Below the pieces are notes generated by a model. The model did no database searches. It was not told the origin of the DNA and saw nothing but the letters and a program-made list of their open reading frames with translations. The position numbers and the translations under genes were made by a program. Below, piece after piece: positions 25,944-37,531 of a DNA stretch of 64,000 nt (the stretch's first letter is position 1; every line of letters starts with the position of its first letter). Source of the DNA: Straminergon stramineum (taxonomy: Eukaryota > Streptophyta > Bryopsida > Hypnales > Calliergonaceae); contig OY987267.1 in assembly GCA_963920665.1 (NCBI GenBank), positions 4,278,001 through 4,342,000 of the forward strand. Direction: 5' to 3'.

Positions 25944-28066
25944 TGGGACCGATCCAATTGGTTCTGTTGCTATGTCCCTCCCTTGCAGAGCGAGGAAAAC
26001 TATAGAATAGCATTATGCTCCTCGTTTGATACTATTTGGAATAGCAACTCTTCTAATGTATCATCCTCTAGTCTCTGTGTGGTTTCTAGATATTTCTCGT
26101 ACCTGTATCTGAGCATACGGCAGGTCGTGTAATAAGCGTGTGGCAGCTTTTGAAGCTGGTTGTGTAATGCGTTGGTCTAACTTGTTGATAATTCGTCTTC
26201 ACCACCATCCATAACGTGTGATTTCGCACCGTATTGTGGTTTTGTATGTGAGTGAGTGCACTCTGGTGAATCATTGCAAGAATCTGTTTAGTTCGGTGGA
26301 CATGTGCACTAGACTCTTGTATACCGTATACCTTCATCGCAGGTTTCATGTAGTAGAAATTACCAGTTGCAAAATCTTTCATGCAAACCAGAGCACCGAA
26401 TATCAATTGGTAGATTTCTTGATACGGTATTGCACTTGAGATATGGTGGGTGTCACATCCAGGGTCATGTGCATCCATTGATGAGATTCTCAAAGTCTGT
26501 AGATTCAACCTCCAGTCACAACTTTGTGCTGATGCTTTATCAAGACGAAGCACGCTAATATTGCTTGTGAGACGTGGAAGCTGAGAGAGCAAGCTTCCTC
26601 TGCTGCACAAGCTGCTTGTGACAACGCCCCATTCTAAGGACAGTACTGACAGTTTCTTGCAACTGCCTACCTCATGAAGATTGTTAATGAGCAGTTTGTC
26701 ATGGAGAAAAATTGGTTGAAGAGCTTACAAAAGACTCTTAATCTTGCATGGAATAGAGTGAAAAGAAAGTCGTGTTCAAATGTTCCAAATATCCACCTGT
26801 CCAGGAGAAAAACAGAGTGAACATGTGCTTAAGAAACCCTCAATGCAGAGCAAGGATATTTATCAAAGATCAAAGGGAAAAAACGGTTTACTCACATTGG
26901 GGAGGTGGTCTCCACAATCTCTGCGAAGTATGCAAACTCTTCACCAAACTCCAAAAGATGCCAACTTGTGTCAAGTCAATCCTTGGTATCGGTGACTACT
27001 TTGCTAATTTGGATCAACTTTTTCTAACTTTGTCATCTTTTCATGTTTCTAGACTTAAATAGAGGTCTTAGTCAACCCATGGAAGATGGATCTTTACACC
27101 AAACTCCTTGGGGAACTAAAAAATAATTCTAAAATTTGATGCCAAAATGTTAATGAAATTATTTTATTTTGTTAAATACAAAGTAAAATTTACATAGAAT
27201 GAACATGAAATTTGAAGGAATATTATTATATTTTTTAGCATCTACTTAACTTATTTTCTCAACCTCAATTATTTATAGTCAATATGAAGTGTTGATCTTG
27301 ATAGTCAAGTGCAACAATCGACAATATCTCTAAAAGCATATGAAATATCCTTGATAAGAGGGGTGTGAATCCTTATAATGTGGTTTGCCAAATCTCTTCA
27401 TGACATTCACAAAAGTGACATTTGCAAATGAACCTATACAAGATCAAGTTTTTATCCATCCAATGACTTGTCCAATCTTATTCCCTCATTTCGGAGGGAG
27501 TCCACGGGATTATTTGGAAGGACATAAAGTCACACAACAGTTTGTTTAGTTCCATAGAAATCAATAGGTCATGGAAGATCAACATGATCCTGAGACATGA
27601 TCAGTTTTCATCAAAAGCCAGTGTCTCTTAGTACCCAGCCGCCAAACCGCTAAGGAACAAGCCACTCTCTTTAGAATTTGCACATTAAGTGATCATGATA
27701 ACCTTTATGAATCGTTTGAGAGTTTTTTCGTGAAGCCAAGAACAATTGAACAACAACTTGAACTTGATTGAACACAGCTTTGCGATGTGTACACTCACGT
27801 CCTGCAATATCACAAGGAATGCAGCACCGAATCAAAAAGAATGCATTTGCTCACTCTTGATTGATCTGCATCGAAATTCCTGTACCTGAATTTTGTTCCA
27901 AAATTGTGAGTGATAATCGGCACATGAAATGCAAACCAACGAGTGCACCAAGAATATCTTCGTCGCAATTTTAAAAAAAAATCGCAGCAAGCACAAAACG
28001 AGGACAACAAAGTTGAAGTCTCCGACCTTACTAAGGTGAGCGTGCACATGTGCAAGAATTTCAGCA
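25944..28066. other. Spacer between the LysM and SIS genes
   Basis: The first 150-600 bp are the probable 3' untranslated region of the LysM gene and its flank. A 174-codon frame on the minus strand (26086-26610) is the longest here, but it has no recognised domain and lies antisense to that flank. The remainder is AT-rich; the last 250 bp before 28,067 become G+C-richer and are likely the SIS gene leader. Confidence 0.45.
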
Positions 28067-29179
28067 ATGGCGTCCCCAGTAATGGTGCAAACCTCCTTAT
28101 CCTTCATGGCTATCCAAGCGTTGGCCGAGATTCACCGCGTCTTCAACCGCGCCGAGCGTGATAATCAGGATCCCTGTGTGCCGATCGTGAAAGAGATCAT
28201 GAAAGCCAGAGACAAGGTGATTGTGTTGCACGGACTTGGGAGAGAGGGTCTCATCATCCGCGGCTTCGCCATGCGCCTCTTCCACTTAGGTTTACGCAAA
28301 GTGCACATGTTCGGCGACATGTGCACGCCGCTGCTGAAAGCCGGGGACCTCCTCATTGTGTCTAACGGACCCGGGTGGCCCAGCAGCGTCGACCCCATCA
28401 TCGGCGAGGCGACAGCGTCAGGTGCCAGGGCTTTGGTCATCACCGCCAAACCCGACGGCGCCGCGGCGGCACTCGCCACCACGATTGCACTCCTCCCTGC
28501 GCAGACGATGGCGGATGCCGACTTCCCCGGCGAGGGGGAATCGGCTGTGCCGCACCCGGAATGCAGCATGATGGTGGAAGGGAAAATGCCGTGGCAGCTC
28601 CCGCACAGTAATCAGAGGGCATCCATGGTGCCTGCAGGGGATGCTATGGCGGCAGCAAACCCAAGCAAGGCCAAACTCTCTGCAAAACTTGACGAAATGA
28701 TCGCGAAAGCAGATTGGGACAATGCCCGAGGATCACAACGAGGCTCCCAGGTGCGAGGCTCCCAAATGCGAGGCTCGCAGATTGGAGATGGCGATTTAAA
28801 AGCAGGAATCACGCTGTACCCACCCGAGCCTGCTCGATTTGTAGTGACGGACAACAAGATTTTGCCCATGGGAAGCGCATATGAGGGCGCACTCTTCATC
28901 TTGTTCGAGATTGTGGTGTACACGCTGCGAGAAAAACTGCAAGAGACGCTGCCAGTCATGCGCGGGAGGAATACGAACTTGGATCACTTCCCGCCGGAGC
29001 ACGCTTGCGGACCGCCGCCGCCATCGCCGCCGCCCACCCCACCAGACGAATGCGGCCGCTACCACAAACACGCGCCTACGTCCGACTCGGGACTGCCGCA
29101 CAAACCGTTTATCGAAGAAGATCCTGCGGCCGCCGCGCAACTCGCCGCTGCTGCGGCCAAACTTTCGGTAAAAAAGTAA
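28067..29179 (+). CDS. SIS-domain sugar isomerase-like protein, intronless
   Basis: A single exon of 370 aa. Residues 15-150 carry a sugar-isomerase (SIS) fold like the plant family of Arabidopsis At5g52190: VIVLHGLGREGLIIRGFAMR (51-70) matches the nucleotide-sugar loop, followed by MRLFHLGL, DLLIVSNGPG (94-103) and ALVITAKPDG. The family block LPMGSAYEGALFILFE returns at 266-281, followed by the conserved-looking RGRNTNLDH. Archaeal relatives are 6-phospho-3-hexuloisomerases; the plant substrate is not known to me. A low-complexity insert (about 155-250) separates the two blocks and contains four RGSQ repeats (221-238). The tail (314-370) is Pro-rich (GPPPPSPPPTPP) then Ala-rich. The gene is intronless and far richer in G+C than its AT-rich surroundings, unlike the other genes here; this could reflect retroposition or selected codon use. 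Long frames on the opposite strand are shadows of this composition. Family call firm, reaction uncertain. Confidence 0.86.
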   Translation: MASPVMVQTSLSFMAIQALAEIHRVFNRAERDNQDPCVPIVKEIMKARDKVIVLHGLGREGLIIRGFAMRLFHLGLRKVHMFGDMCTPLLKAGDLLIVSNGPGWPSSVDPIIGEATASGARALVITAKPDGAAAALATTIALLPAQTMADADFPGEGESAVPHPECSMMVEGKMPWQLPHSNQRASMVPAGDAMAAANPSKAKLSAKLDEMIAKADWDNARGSQRGSQVRGSQMRGSQIGDGDLKAGITLYPPEPARFVVTDNKILPMGSAYEGALFILFEIVVYTLREKLQETLPVMRGRNTNLDHFPPEHACGPPPPSPPPTPPDECGRYHKHAPTSDSGLPHKPFIEEDPAAAAQLAAAAAKLSVKK

Positions 29180-30492
29180 ATTGGGTGTCTGTAGCAAGCA
29201 TTTAATGTAAGGTAGAAACCCTGATTCCCGTTCATTTAAGCTGATGAGTTTAAATGGATGTAGACGGAGTAAAAATCACAATTAAAGTAGGTGTTATTTT
29301 ACCATGTAGATAAATGAAAATCACGAAATTTTATTTTAAAATAAAATAAATTGGAGTTTTTGTATTTTCTTGTGAATTTTCAAAGTTAGGACTAATAGAA
29401 ACTTCAAAAGTATTCTAAAGGTGCATGTTTGAAGGACATGAAAAAAAATCCAAAACCATTTTCCAAAAGCTTATTACTTTGTAACCATGAAGCATCATTT
29501 GTAAAGTAGGAGACATTTTAAGCGAATCAAGTATTTCTACCTTAACTTAGTATCATTGTAAAATGAGAGAATTTGTCTAACAATCAGTGTTGAGTGTTCC
29601 TAAAGAAAATTGGAAAATAAAGTTGGGTTGAGTTCAAGACTAACATTCAAATGCAATGTGTAAAAGTTATAAGAGATCAAGTTGAAATGATAGATTTTTA
29701 AAATTTGTACTCTAATTTCAATATCTTTAGGTTGAACAGTGTGCAAGAAGCATCTACTTATTCTCTAAATTTTGTAGGATAAGTATTTGGAACTTGCTTA
29801 GATTTGAGTAATCCTACTTTAAGCAATTTGGGGAGTATTAGACACTTTAAGTCTAATACAATAAAGTATTAAGTGTTTTTTTAAGAAAACCTTGAAAGAA
29901 AACTAAAAGTATCCTCTATCATAAGTTGCTTCATATTCTTTGATTTTTTGAAAAATTAGTTGTTTTGAAGTAGGAATTGCATAAGGCTCTATCAACATTC
30001 CCACCTTGATATGTTTATAATTAGTATCAAGATTGATTATTGAAAAATGCAACATGTATTTTAGTGATAGAGAACACTGGAGAGTCTAAATTGTTTTAGC
30101 ACCTCATACTTTAGTCTTTTAGTATACCTTGTTCCTCAACCAACAAATATGATACATTTGTAATTGCACATTTCATTTAATCCCCAAATGCCTAAGGGAC
30201 CCTATATTTGTGTTGACTAGACTTTGAAGTTAAATAAATTCTAACCAAAGTTCTATTTTTTTTATCTATCTTTAGACAAATATCTTTAAAAGTTTATTTA
30301 AGCTTAAAAAACTATTTTTGATTTTTCTATTGTAGATTTTGTGAAAGGGGATTCATTGCAAATCTTGAATTTTTGGGGTTAGGGACTCTTAGAGTTGAGC
30401 CTCAATACATTGAATCTTAGGGGGGATCATACTAAAAAATTCATTTGAAAAAATTTTAGGTTAGATTTTGAGAAATCATAAGTTGATTGTCA
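29180..30492. other. AT-rich spacer after the SIS gene
   Basis: A likely polyadenylation zone with AATAAAATAA-like words lies near 29,330-29,350. Beyond it I see only AT-rich sequence with short frames. Confidence 0.5.
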
Positions 30493-31969
30493 TTAACCTC
30501 TAAAGGACCAGAATGGGTTTTTTGGCAATATAGAAATTTTGGGCAACTATGTGTGACAAGAGATTTTCATATTTTAGGTTGAAATTTTATTAGAAAGTGG
30601 GTACAAGGGATATCTTTCATGTGCACTAAAATTCATGACATTTGGAAACATGAGTCAAAAAATATGGCCTAATATGTTATTTTTTCCCTAGGTATGGTAG
30701 TCTAGGTAGATAAAAAAAACTTTTTTTAAAAACAAAAATTAGAAATAGGTTTTCTAGAGTTATACTCCCCTCTGTCCCAAAATTATCTGCCTATTGGCCT
30801 TAATTTTTTGTCCCAAAATGATCTTCATGTTGCGATTCATTGGTCTAATTTGACTTTTGATTACTATTTGAGACTAGTAAAACAACTCCGAGCAATAGTT
30901 TCCCTTTCATCTATGCAATCATCAATCAAAATACAATTTAAATGACTAAAGATGTCAATCAACACTCTTCATTCTTATTTTTTGCATCTCTTTGAGTGTT
31001 TCGTGATTGAAGGAGATGAAGCTTTGGGAGGTGACACAAAAGTCCACGCATGGTCTTGGGCCTAACTAACTACAAAATGATGACTTCACATTTAACAATT
31101 ATATGCCCAATGGTGCTCTTTGAAAATGACCAAAAAAATCCACTTTTCAATACTCCAAAACTACACTTTGACAAGGGGTTTGAAACTCAAAGTTTAGAAG
31201 ACACTAGGAGTGCATCAAACCCTACTTACAACGCAAAACGGGTTTAAAAAATATTATTTTTTGCCTTAATTTGGAACACTTTGTCCAATAGGAAGATCAT
31301 GTAGGGACGGAGGGAGTATATACATGGAAAGCTTTGATCATTCCATTTCAATCAATAAGTCCAAAGTTATGAGGAGTTTTAGTTTGCGGGCAGTTATGGA
31401 TTCTCTACTCTAAAATAAACTTTGAAATCCATTATCTTATTCAATTTTCAATATTTTTGGAAAAAAAATCTTAGGATGTAGATTTTTTATTACAACATTT
31501 CAACAATTGGGATTGTAATTTTTCAATTCCATAACTAAATTCTTAAAAATTTTATATTTTGAATCATTCTTTATTTTTTTCTACTTATTATTTTTTCTTA
31601 TATGTTGTACAATTTCAAATGATCTGAAATTTTTCAATTATGTTGTCAACTTGACTCGAAGAATGAATCCAAAGAAGCACCACCATTTGGGACATTTTTT
31701 CATAGAAATGTGAGCTTGTGAAGTGCAGCTGCCCATTTTTTTGTAAAGTCAAAAAAAGAATTTTTGTCAATTCCAACACTAATATCCTACAATTCACTTG
31801 GTGAATATTTCTGAATTTTTTTCCTAATCTTCTCAAACTAGCTTACTACAAGATCTTATAGTTACACGTGTCCAAAAATATTTTTTTTTAAAAATTTAGT
31901 ACTTATACTAGAAATGACAGCTTTGGAACGTTTTTGGTGAAAATATAGTCAAGGAATTTAAAGGGTTAA
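30493..31969. mobile_element. TTAA-family element (copy D) split by a nested MITE
   Basis: The left end TTAACCTCTAAAGGACCAGA and the TTTTTTGGCAATATAG block align with the copy at 37,532. The right end (GGTGAAAATATAGTCAAGGA then AAGGGTTAA) aligns with the reversed left end of the copy at 34,678. Subtracting the nested 556-bp MITE leaves about 920 bp, matching the 948-953 bp of two other copies. An internal minus-strand frame of 73 codons (31615-31836) is shared with other copies. Confidence 0.7.
30763..31318. mobile_element. Stowaway-like (Tc1/mariner) MITE nested in copy D
   Basis: The ends are TACTCCCCTCTGTCCCAAAA and, on the other strand, TACTCCCTCCGTCCCTACAT. This is the classic CTCCCTCCGTCCC Stowaway terminus with TA duplications on both sides. 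A second TCCCAAAATGATC motif lies just inside. It is non-coding. Confidence 0.85.
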
Positions 31970-33846
31970 ACATGTCATGTCCATTAACCTCTTCTTTTTC
32001 TCATGACCTCAATTTTAGACTTGACATGTAAAAAAAAGATAGAAAGACTTCAAATAACTTTGACAATTTCAACAACCTCTCGATCAAACATTATAATCTT
32101 TCAATCTGTAAGTGATATTGTAGTATTTGCTTTTCTTATCTGATTTATATTTAGTTTGAATTCACATGGTTGTAATTGTTTTAAATTAATAAAACTCATC
32201 AAAACTTGGGCTTTTTGTTTTGTTTTGAGTAAACTCAAAGAAGCTCAAAAAAAGCCTTGGGAATTTAGGTTTAAGAATTTTGTAAGGATTTGTCTTACAA
32301 CATCCCTTACTCTAAAATCATCTTCTATTTGGAATCTCTCTATATATGGCAAATATTTTAGAATTGCAATGCTTTTAAATCATGCACCGCCAACCCAATT
32401 TCAAATATTCATTACAAATTCAATCAAAGAGGATTGTTTGTAAATTCAACTTTTCTTTCAAGAAATATTGGCAAAAAAAAATTTGAAATGTCTATTCCTT
32501 TCAAAAATATTGATTAATACTTGGGAGAATGTTTAATGGACACCCTACTTTAAGTACAATCACTAAGGAGTGTTTGAATATACAATTTCATAGTATGGTT
32601 TGATTTTTAAGCTATTTGTTGGAGGATCTTGTTGGCAATTAAAAAATACTTCCAACGTAAGTTGATATATATATATTTTTGGAGATTGTTGTATACATTG
32701 TGAATTTTCAAAACATTGATTCTTGATGTATCCAAAATTAATCGTAGATACACATATTTTGAAGTTATAAATTTTAGATTGACTTTGCAATAGGATTGCA
32801 ATTTTTTGCGCTTATCTCACATTCTACAAATTTGTCATAATGTGGATAACTTTGATTGAACAACATTTATAGGACATTGTAAATTTAATGATCATGCTAA
32901 AAGAAACACAATTAACCTTTTAAAAGATTAGACATTAGATAAGATTGAGTGTCACTATTTGTATTTCTTCTATTTTGTAAACTAGTAAGATACTCATTCA
33001 TTTGTTAAACAAATAAATTTGAAATTATAGATTGAAGAAGAGCATGATATTTTTGTAAGTTAGAATTATACTAATACTCATTATCTTAGTATTCACAATA
33101 AGAATCATGAAGGAATATATGTAATATATTGAATGTAAAACAAGTTTTCAAAGATAGAGTTTCTTCAAAAATTTGATGATTGATGTTATAATTCATTGAG
33201 AGATAGTTGTATTTGCAAATAATATTCACACTAAAATCAATAATTCTAATTAATATTATCTATTATTTTCAATTTCATTTAGAAAATTTTCTTTTAATTT
33301 ATAGCTTGAATAGAAAATATATACAATTTTAAAAAAATTATAAATCTATGAATGTCTCAAAAAAAATTTGTTATCTAAATTTTAAACCTTTAGAGGATCC
33401 AAGGGAGGATAAATTATGTGAACCTAAGAGCATCAACCCATAAGCTCAAAAGAATGTATACCTATATTATAGGTGTCAACAATATAGAAACCTTTCACGA
33501 TTATAGTATATTTATGTTATAGATACCAATATTATAGGTATTTATATTATAAGCACCTTCAATAATTGTATGATATCTACATCTACATATGCTCAAGGCT
33601 CACATACTCACATTTTCATACTCATACATGCCCATCGTTGGAATATAAATAACTTATTAATATTGCTAAAATATTTTTATTTTACAAAAATTATTGTTAT
33701 TTCATTCAAAAAAATTGAACTTCATGATTTAATGCAAATAAAAAAATAAAAAATATTAGACAAAATTTTTGGATTTCAAATTTAAACAAAACTTCATTTT
33801 AATTTTCTTTTCATTTCTCTACTTCATTGAAACTCTAATCACCTTC
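31970..33846. other. AT-rich spacer with repeat fragments
   Basis: No gene seen. The stretch 32,010-32,180 is an inverted partner of 1,440-1,620 (shared words include GATCAAACATTATAATCTTT). The stretch 33,412-33,640 is copy 2 of the 240-bp dispersed repeat. Confidence 0.5.
33412..33640 (+). repeat. Dispersed repeat, copy 2 (partner at 3,775-4,015)
   Basis: It contains CCTATATTATAGGT, TATTATAGGTA, GGCTCACATACTCACATT and a terminal CCATCGTTGG, in the same order as in copy 1. Confidence 0.55.
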
Positions 33847-34677
33847 TTAACCCCTAGAGATTTTTGACTATGTTTTCACCAAAATGGCTCCAAAATTTCC
33901 ATTTCTAGTATAAAAACCAAATTTTAGAAGTAAAAAAATTGGACACATGTAACTATAGGATCTTCTAGTCAACTGGTTTGAGAACATGTGGAAAAAATTT
34001 CAGAAATTTTCACCATGAAGGTTGCAAGGTATTAGCATTTGAATGGACAAAAATCTCTTTTTGGGCCCTGCAAAAAACTAGGTAGCTACTCTTCACAAAG
34101 TCACATTTTTATGAAAAAATGTCCAAAATGGATGTGCACCTTTGGAATTGTTCAACATACAAGAAAGAAAAAGTAAGTAGAAAGAAGTAGATAATGATTC
34201 CAAATTCCAAATTTAGTTATGGAATTCAAAAATGCCAATCTCAATGGTTGTAATGTTGTAATAAACAATCTACATCATAGGTTTTTATTTTTTTCAAAAA
34301 ATATTGAAAATTAAATTAAATGAAGGACTTCAAAGTTACTTTATTTTAGAGTAGAGAATCCATAATTGCCCACGAACTAAACTCCTCATTACTTTTACCT
34401 CATTAATCAAAATGGAATGATTCAAAGCTTTGCACTTATATAAAAATCTAGAAAACCAATTTCAATTTTTTATTTTTGAAAAAAGTTCTTTCTTTTGAGC
34501 TACCTGAGATACCCAAGTTGGGAAAGAAACTACACATCATACAATAACTTCTTAACCATGTGGTCTAAAGTTGTGAAAATTGTTGGGTCTTGAAGCTACT
34601 CCTTGGGCACATATTGTGTGAAAATTTCAAAGAAAAAGATTTTAAATTCCGCTTGTAGTGAGTTGCCCAAAATATCT
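33847..34677 (-). mobile_element. TTAA-family element (copy A), one end truncated
   Basis: It starts TTAACCCCTAGAGATTTTTG then ACTATGTTTTCACCAAAA, the reversed right end of the family. It runs through the internal block GTTGCAAGGTATTAGCATTT to AGTGAGTTGCCCAAAATATC, where it stops about 50 bp short of the expected terminal TTAA. Copy B begins at once. Confidence 0.65.
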
Positions 34678-35630
34678 TTAACCCCTAAATGTATTTGACT
34701 ATATTTTCATGAAAAAACGCTTCAAAACTGCCATTTCTTGTACAAGTACCAAATTTTAGAATAAATAAATTTTTGGACAAATGTAACCATAGGATCTTTT
34801 AGTAAGCTAGTTTGGAAAGACGTGGAAAAAATTTCTGGAATTTCCACCGTTTGGATTGCAAGATATTAGCATTTGAAGTGACAAAAAGCCTTTTTTTGGC
34901 CCTGCAAAACCCCGGGCAGCTGCACTTCACAAGGTCAGATCTTTATGAAAAAATGTCCAAAATGGTTTTAACTCTTTGTATTCTTTCTTCAAGTCATGTT
35001 GGCTACATGCTTTAAAAATTTTAGATCATTTGGAATTGTACAACATATAGGAAAAAATTAGTAAGTAGAAAAAAGTAGAGAATGATTCAAAATACGAAAT
35101 TGTTAGTAATTTATTTATGGAATTGAAAAACGCCAATCCCAATGCTGATAATGTTGTAATAAACAATCTCCACCTCATGTTTTTATTTTTTTTCAAAAAT
35201 ATTGAAAATTGAGTTAAATAAAGGTCTTCAAAGTTAATTTTAGAGTAGAGATTCCATTACTACCCATAAACTATCCACAACTAAAACTCTTCATAACTTT
35301 CATCTCATAAATCAAAATGGAAGGATTCAAAGCTTTTCATTCTTGTATAAATCTAGAAAATCAATTTCAAATTTTTATTTTAAAAAAAAGTGATTCTTAA
35401 AGAAGTTTTTTTGTTGCCCTAGTTGCCCACCGAGCAATGAAAACTACATATCATACAATAACTTTTTAACCATGTATTCAAAAGTTATGAAAATTGTTGG
35501 GCCTTAAAGCTACTCCTTGGTCAGATGTTGTGTGAAAATTTCAAAGAAAAAAAAGAAAAATTCCATTCGTAGTGAGTTGCCCCAAATCGCTATGTTGCCA
35601 AAAAACACCGTTTGGTCCTTTAGGGGTTAA
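34678..35630 (-). mobile_element. TTAA-family element (copy B), 953 bp, both ends present
   Basis: It begins TTAACCCCTAAATGTATTTG and ends GGTCCTTTAGGGGTTAA. Read on the minus strand it aligns along its length with the copy at 37,532-38,479, including GGCAACATAGCGATTT, AACTCACTAC and CATTGCTCGGTG. The shared internal frame is open for 67 codons at 34812-35015. Confidence 0.75.
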
Positions 35631-35665
35631 TGCCAAAAAACAATGTTTGGGACTTTAGGGGTTAA
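35631..35665 (-). repeat. Duplicated end fragment of the TTAA family
   Basis: GCCAAAAAACAATGTTTGGG followed by ACTTTAGGGGTTAA repeats the last 35 bp of copy B, giving two successive TTAA ends. Confidence 0.75.
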
Positions 35666-37531
35666 TAGCCATCATGATCAATTAGTATTATAAGACCAAA
35701 TTCATATTCTTTAATAAAGTCATTTTTCTTTTTTGAATTTCATGGAATTTTTCACATGATTATTCTCCAAAATTTCATGTGGCTTTTGTTCATATTAAAT
35801 TTCAAAATATTGAAAAACAAAAATACAGACTTAAATAGCTTTTGTATGATGGTTTTATACATGTATTTCATTCAGGTTGTTGAAGTCAGTTTTGAAAGAT
35901 AAATTCTAACTCACAAATTATATAGTAATTTTAGTGCAAAAAACAAGTGTAACTTTTCACACATTTAAATTACATCAAAGTTGTTTTAAATTTACAAAGA
36001 TTCAAAGAAAAAGATGGATGCAAAAATCAAGAAGAAATCTTTAATATCATATTTGGATGATATTTTTTCATTCAAAAATATGTGCTAGCAAGAACTTAGG
36101 CAAGTGAAGTTTCTCTAGTAATGAATTCTTCAAATTGTACACCTAAGTTTGCAATGATTATTTTGGAGACCTTATTACAAAATATTAGGAAATTTTCAAA
36201 ATTTCAATTAGGATAGAATCTATACTTCAAAGGATTTTTTTCAAATTGTTAGTTTTGCTTGAGAAAAAAGTCATTTTGAATGTCAAAATCAAGAATGAAC
36301 TAATTAATTAAAGGATAAAAAAGTTTAAAGTATTAAAATATAGCACTTTGTATAAAATGAAAAAAAAATTATATATATATATGAACTTAATACAATGAAG
36401 TAGAAATAGCAAGTTGTATACAACAAACTACACTAAATTGGGATATTATGGGGACCAGAAAATTAAAGGGACTAATTGTGAAAACTATAGATGTTTGAAA
36501 CATGATGTACATCCCCTAGAGACTTCAATAACTATTGATGTATAATAAAGGTAGATATTTATATTGTGTGAAATGTTGATTAATTCATATGGATCCCTTT
36601 TTTAGTGTAGATGAAAATTATTATTATTACTCAATATGATAAAGGATTGTTTGATCATCCACATGATATTTTTACACCAAAATGGTATTTGCATAGACTA
36701 AACAAATGATCTATAGATGATCTTTAGTCCTGGGTTTAAAACCATGAAAAGTTTGTTATCACTTTTAAAATGCAAACTTGATAAGTTTTCACATATAGTA
36801 CACGAATCTATAAACCAATCTTTTATTAAAAGATAAAAATTAGGACGTACTCTATTGCATTATACATGCTGCTATGCATTGGTAGAATTCAAATTTGCAC
36901 CTTTTGAGTAAAAATGTGCCCTTCTAGGTCTAGAGGCATGTAAGTCCTTTCACTTCTAACTTGCATACAACACATATAATCCTAATTTGTGTTTCTAATA
37001 ATTCCAATTAGCCATGATTCAATTAATTTTTAGTCTGTTGACAAGATTGGATTATTTTGAATTGTAGATATTCAAGGACACTTGGCACATAGTTAGAGCC
37101 TTAGAGACACAAAATTGTTACAGGCCAAAGTTAAAAAGGAACTGGGTTGGTTAGAATTCAAGAATGAGATTTAGCTTAGTGTATTTAACAAATTAAGCAA
37201 GCAAGTGTGATCTACTTCATTTTTCAGTATTGGTCATTTGTCATTGCAAAAATTATGTAGACAAAAGAAAATCCAAACTCCTTGATTGTTCATTGTAACA
37301 TAATTGTTGGTCCCTTCCACTATAATTTTAGGCGAAAGTGGGGAAATTTTGAATGCCTAGTTATCTATAAGTTCTAAAAGGGCCCAAAATAGGTAGCTCT
37401 TCTAACAATCAATCCTAATCAAATATTTAGTTTTAAGTATTGGTCTTTCGATTCAACCATTCTACTAGTATTATACCTTGATGTCTTTTCATTATTACCA
37501 ATGATAAATAAAATTTTCGTCACATGTGTTG
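35666..37531. other. AT-rich spacer
   Basis: No gene or clear repeat recognised. It contains short (AT)n runs near 36,370. Confidence 0.55.

Noticed and set aside
26086..26610. 174-codon frame on the minus strand downstream of the LysM gene
   Set aside because: It has no recognisable domain and lies opposite the probable 3' untranslated region; other frames in the same stretch are also open.
28097..29205. Several 60-134 codon frames on both strands over the SIS gene
   Set aside because: They result from the high G+C of the real gene; none has a domain, while the 370-aa frame has clear family blocks.
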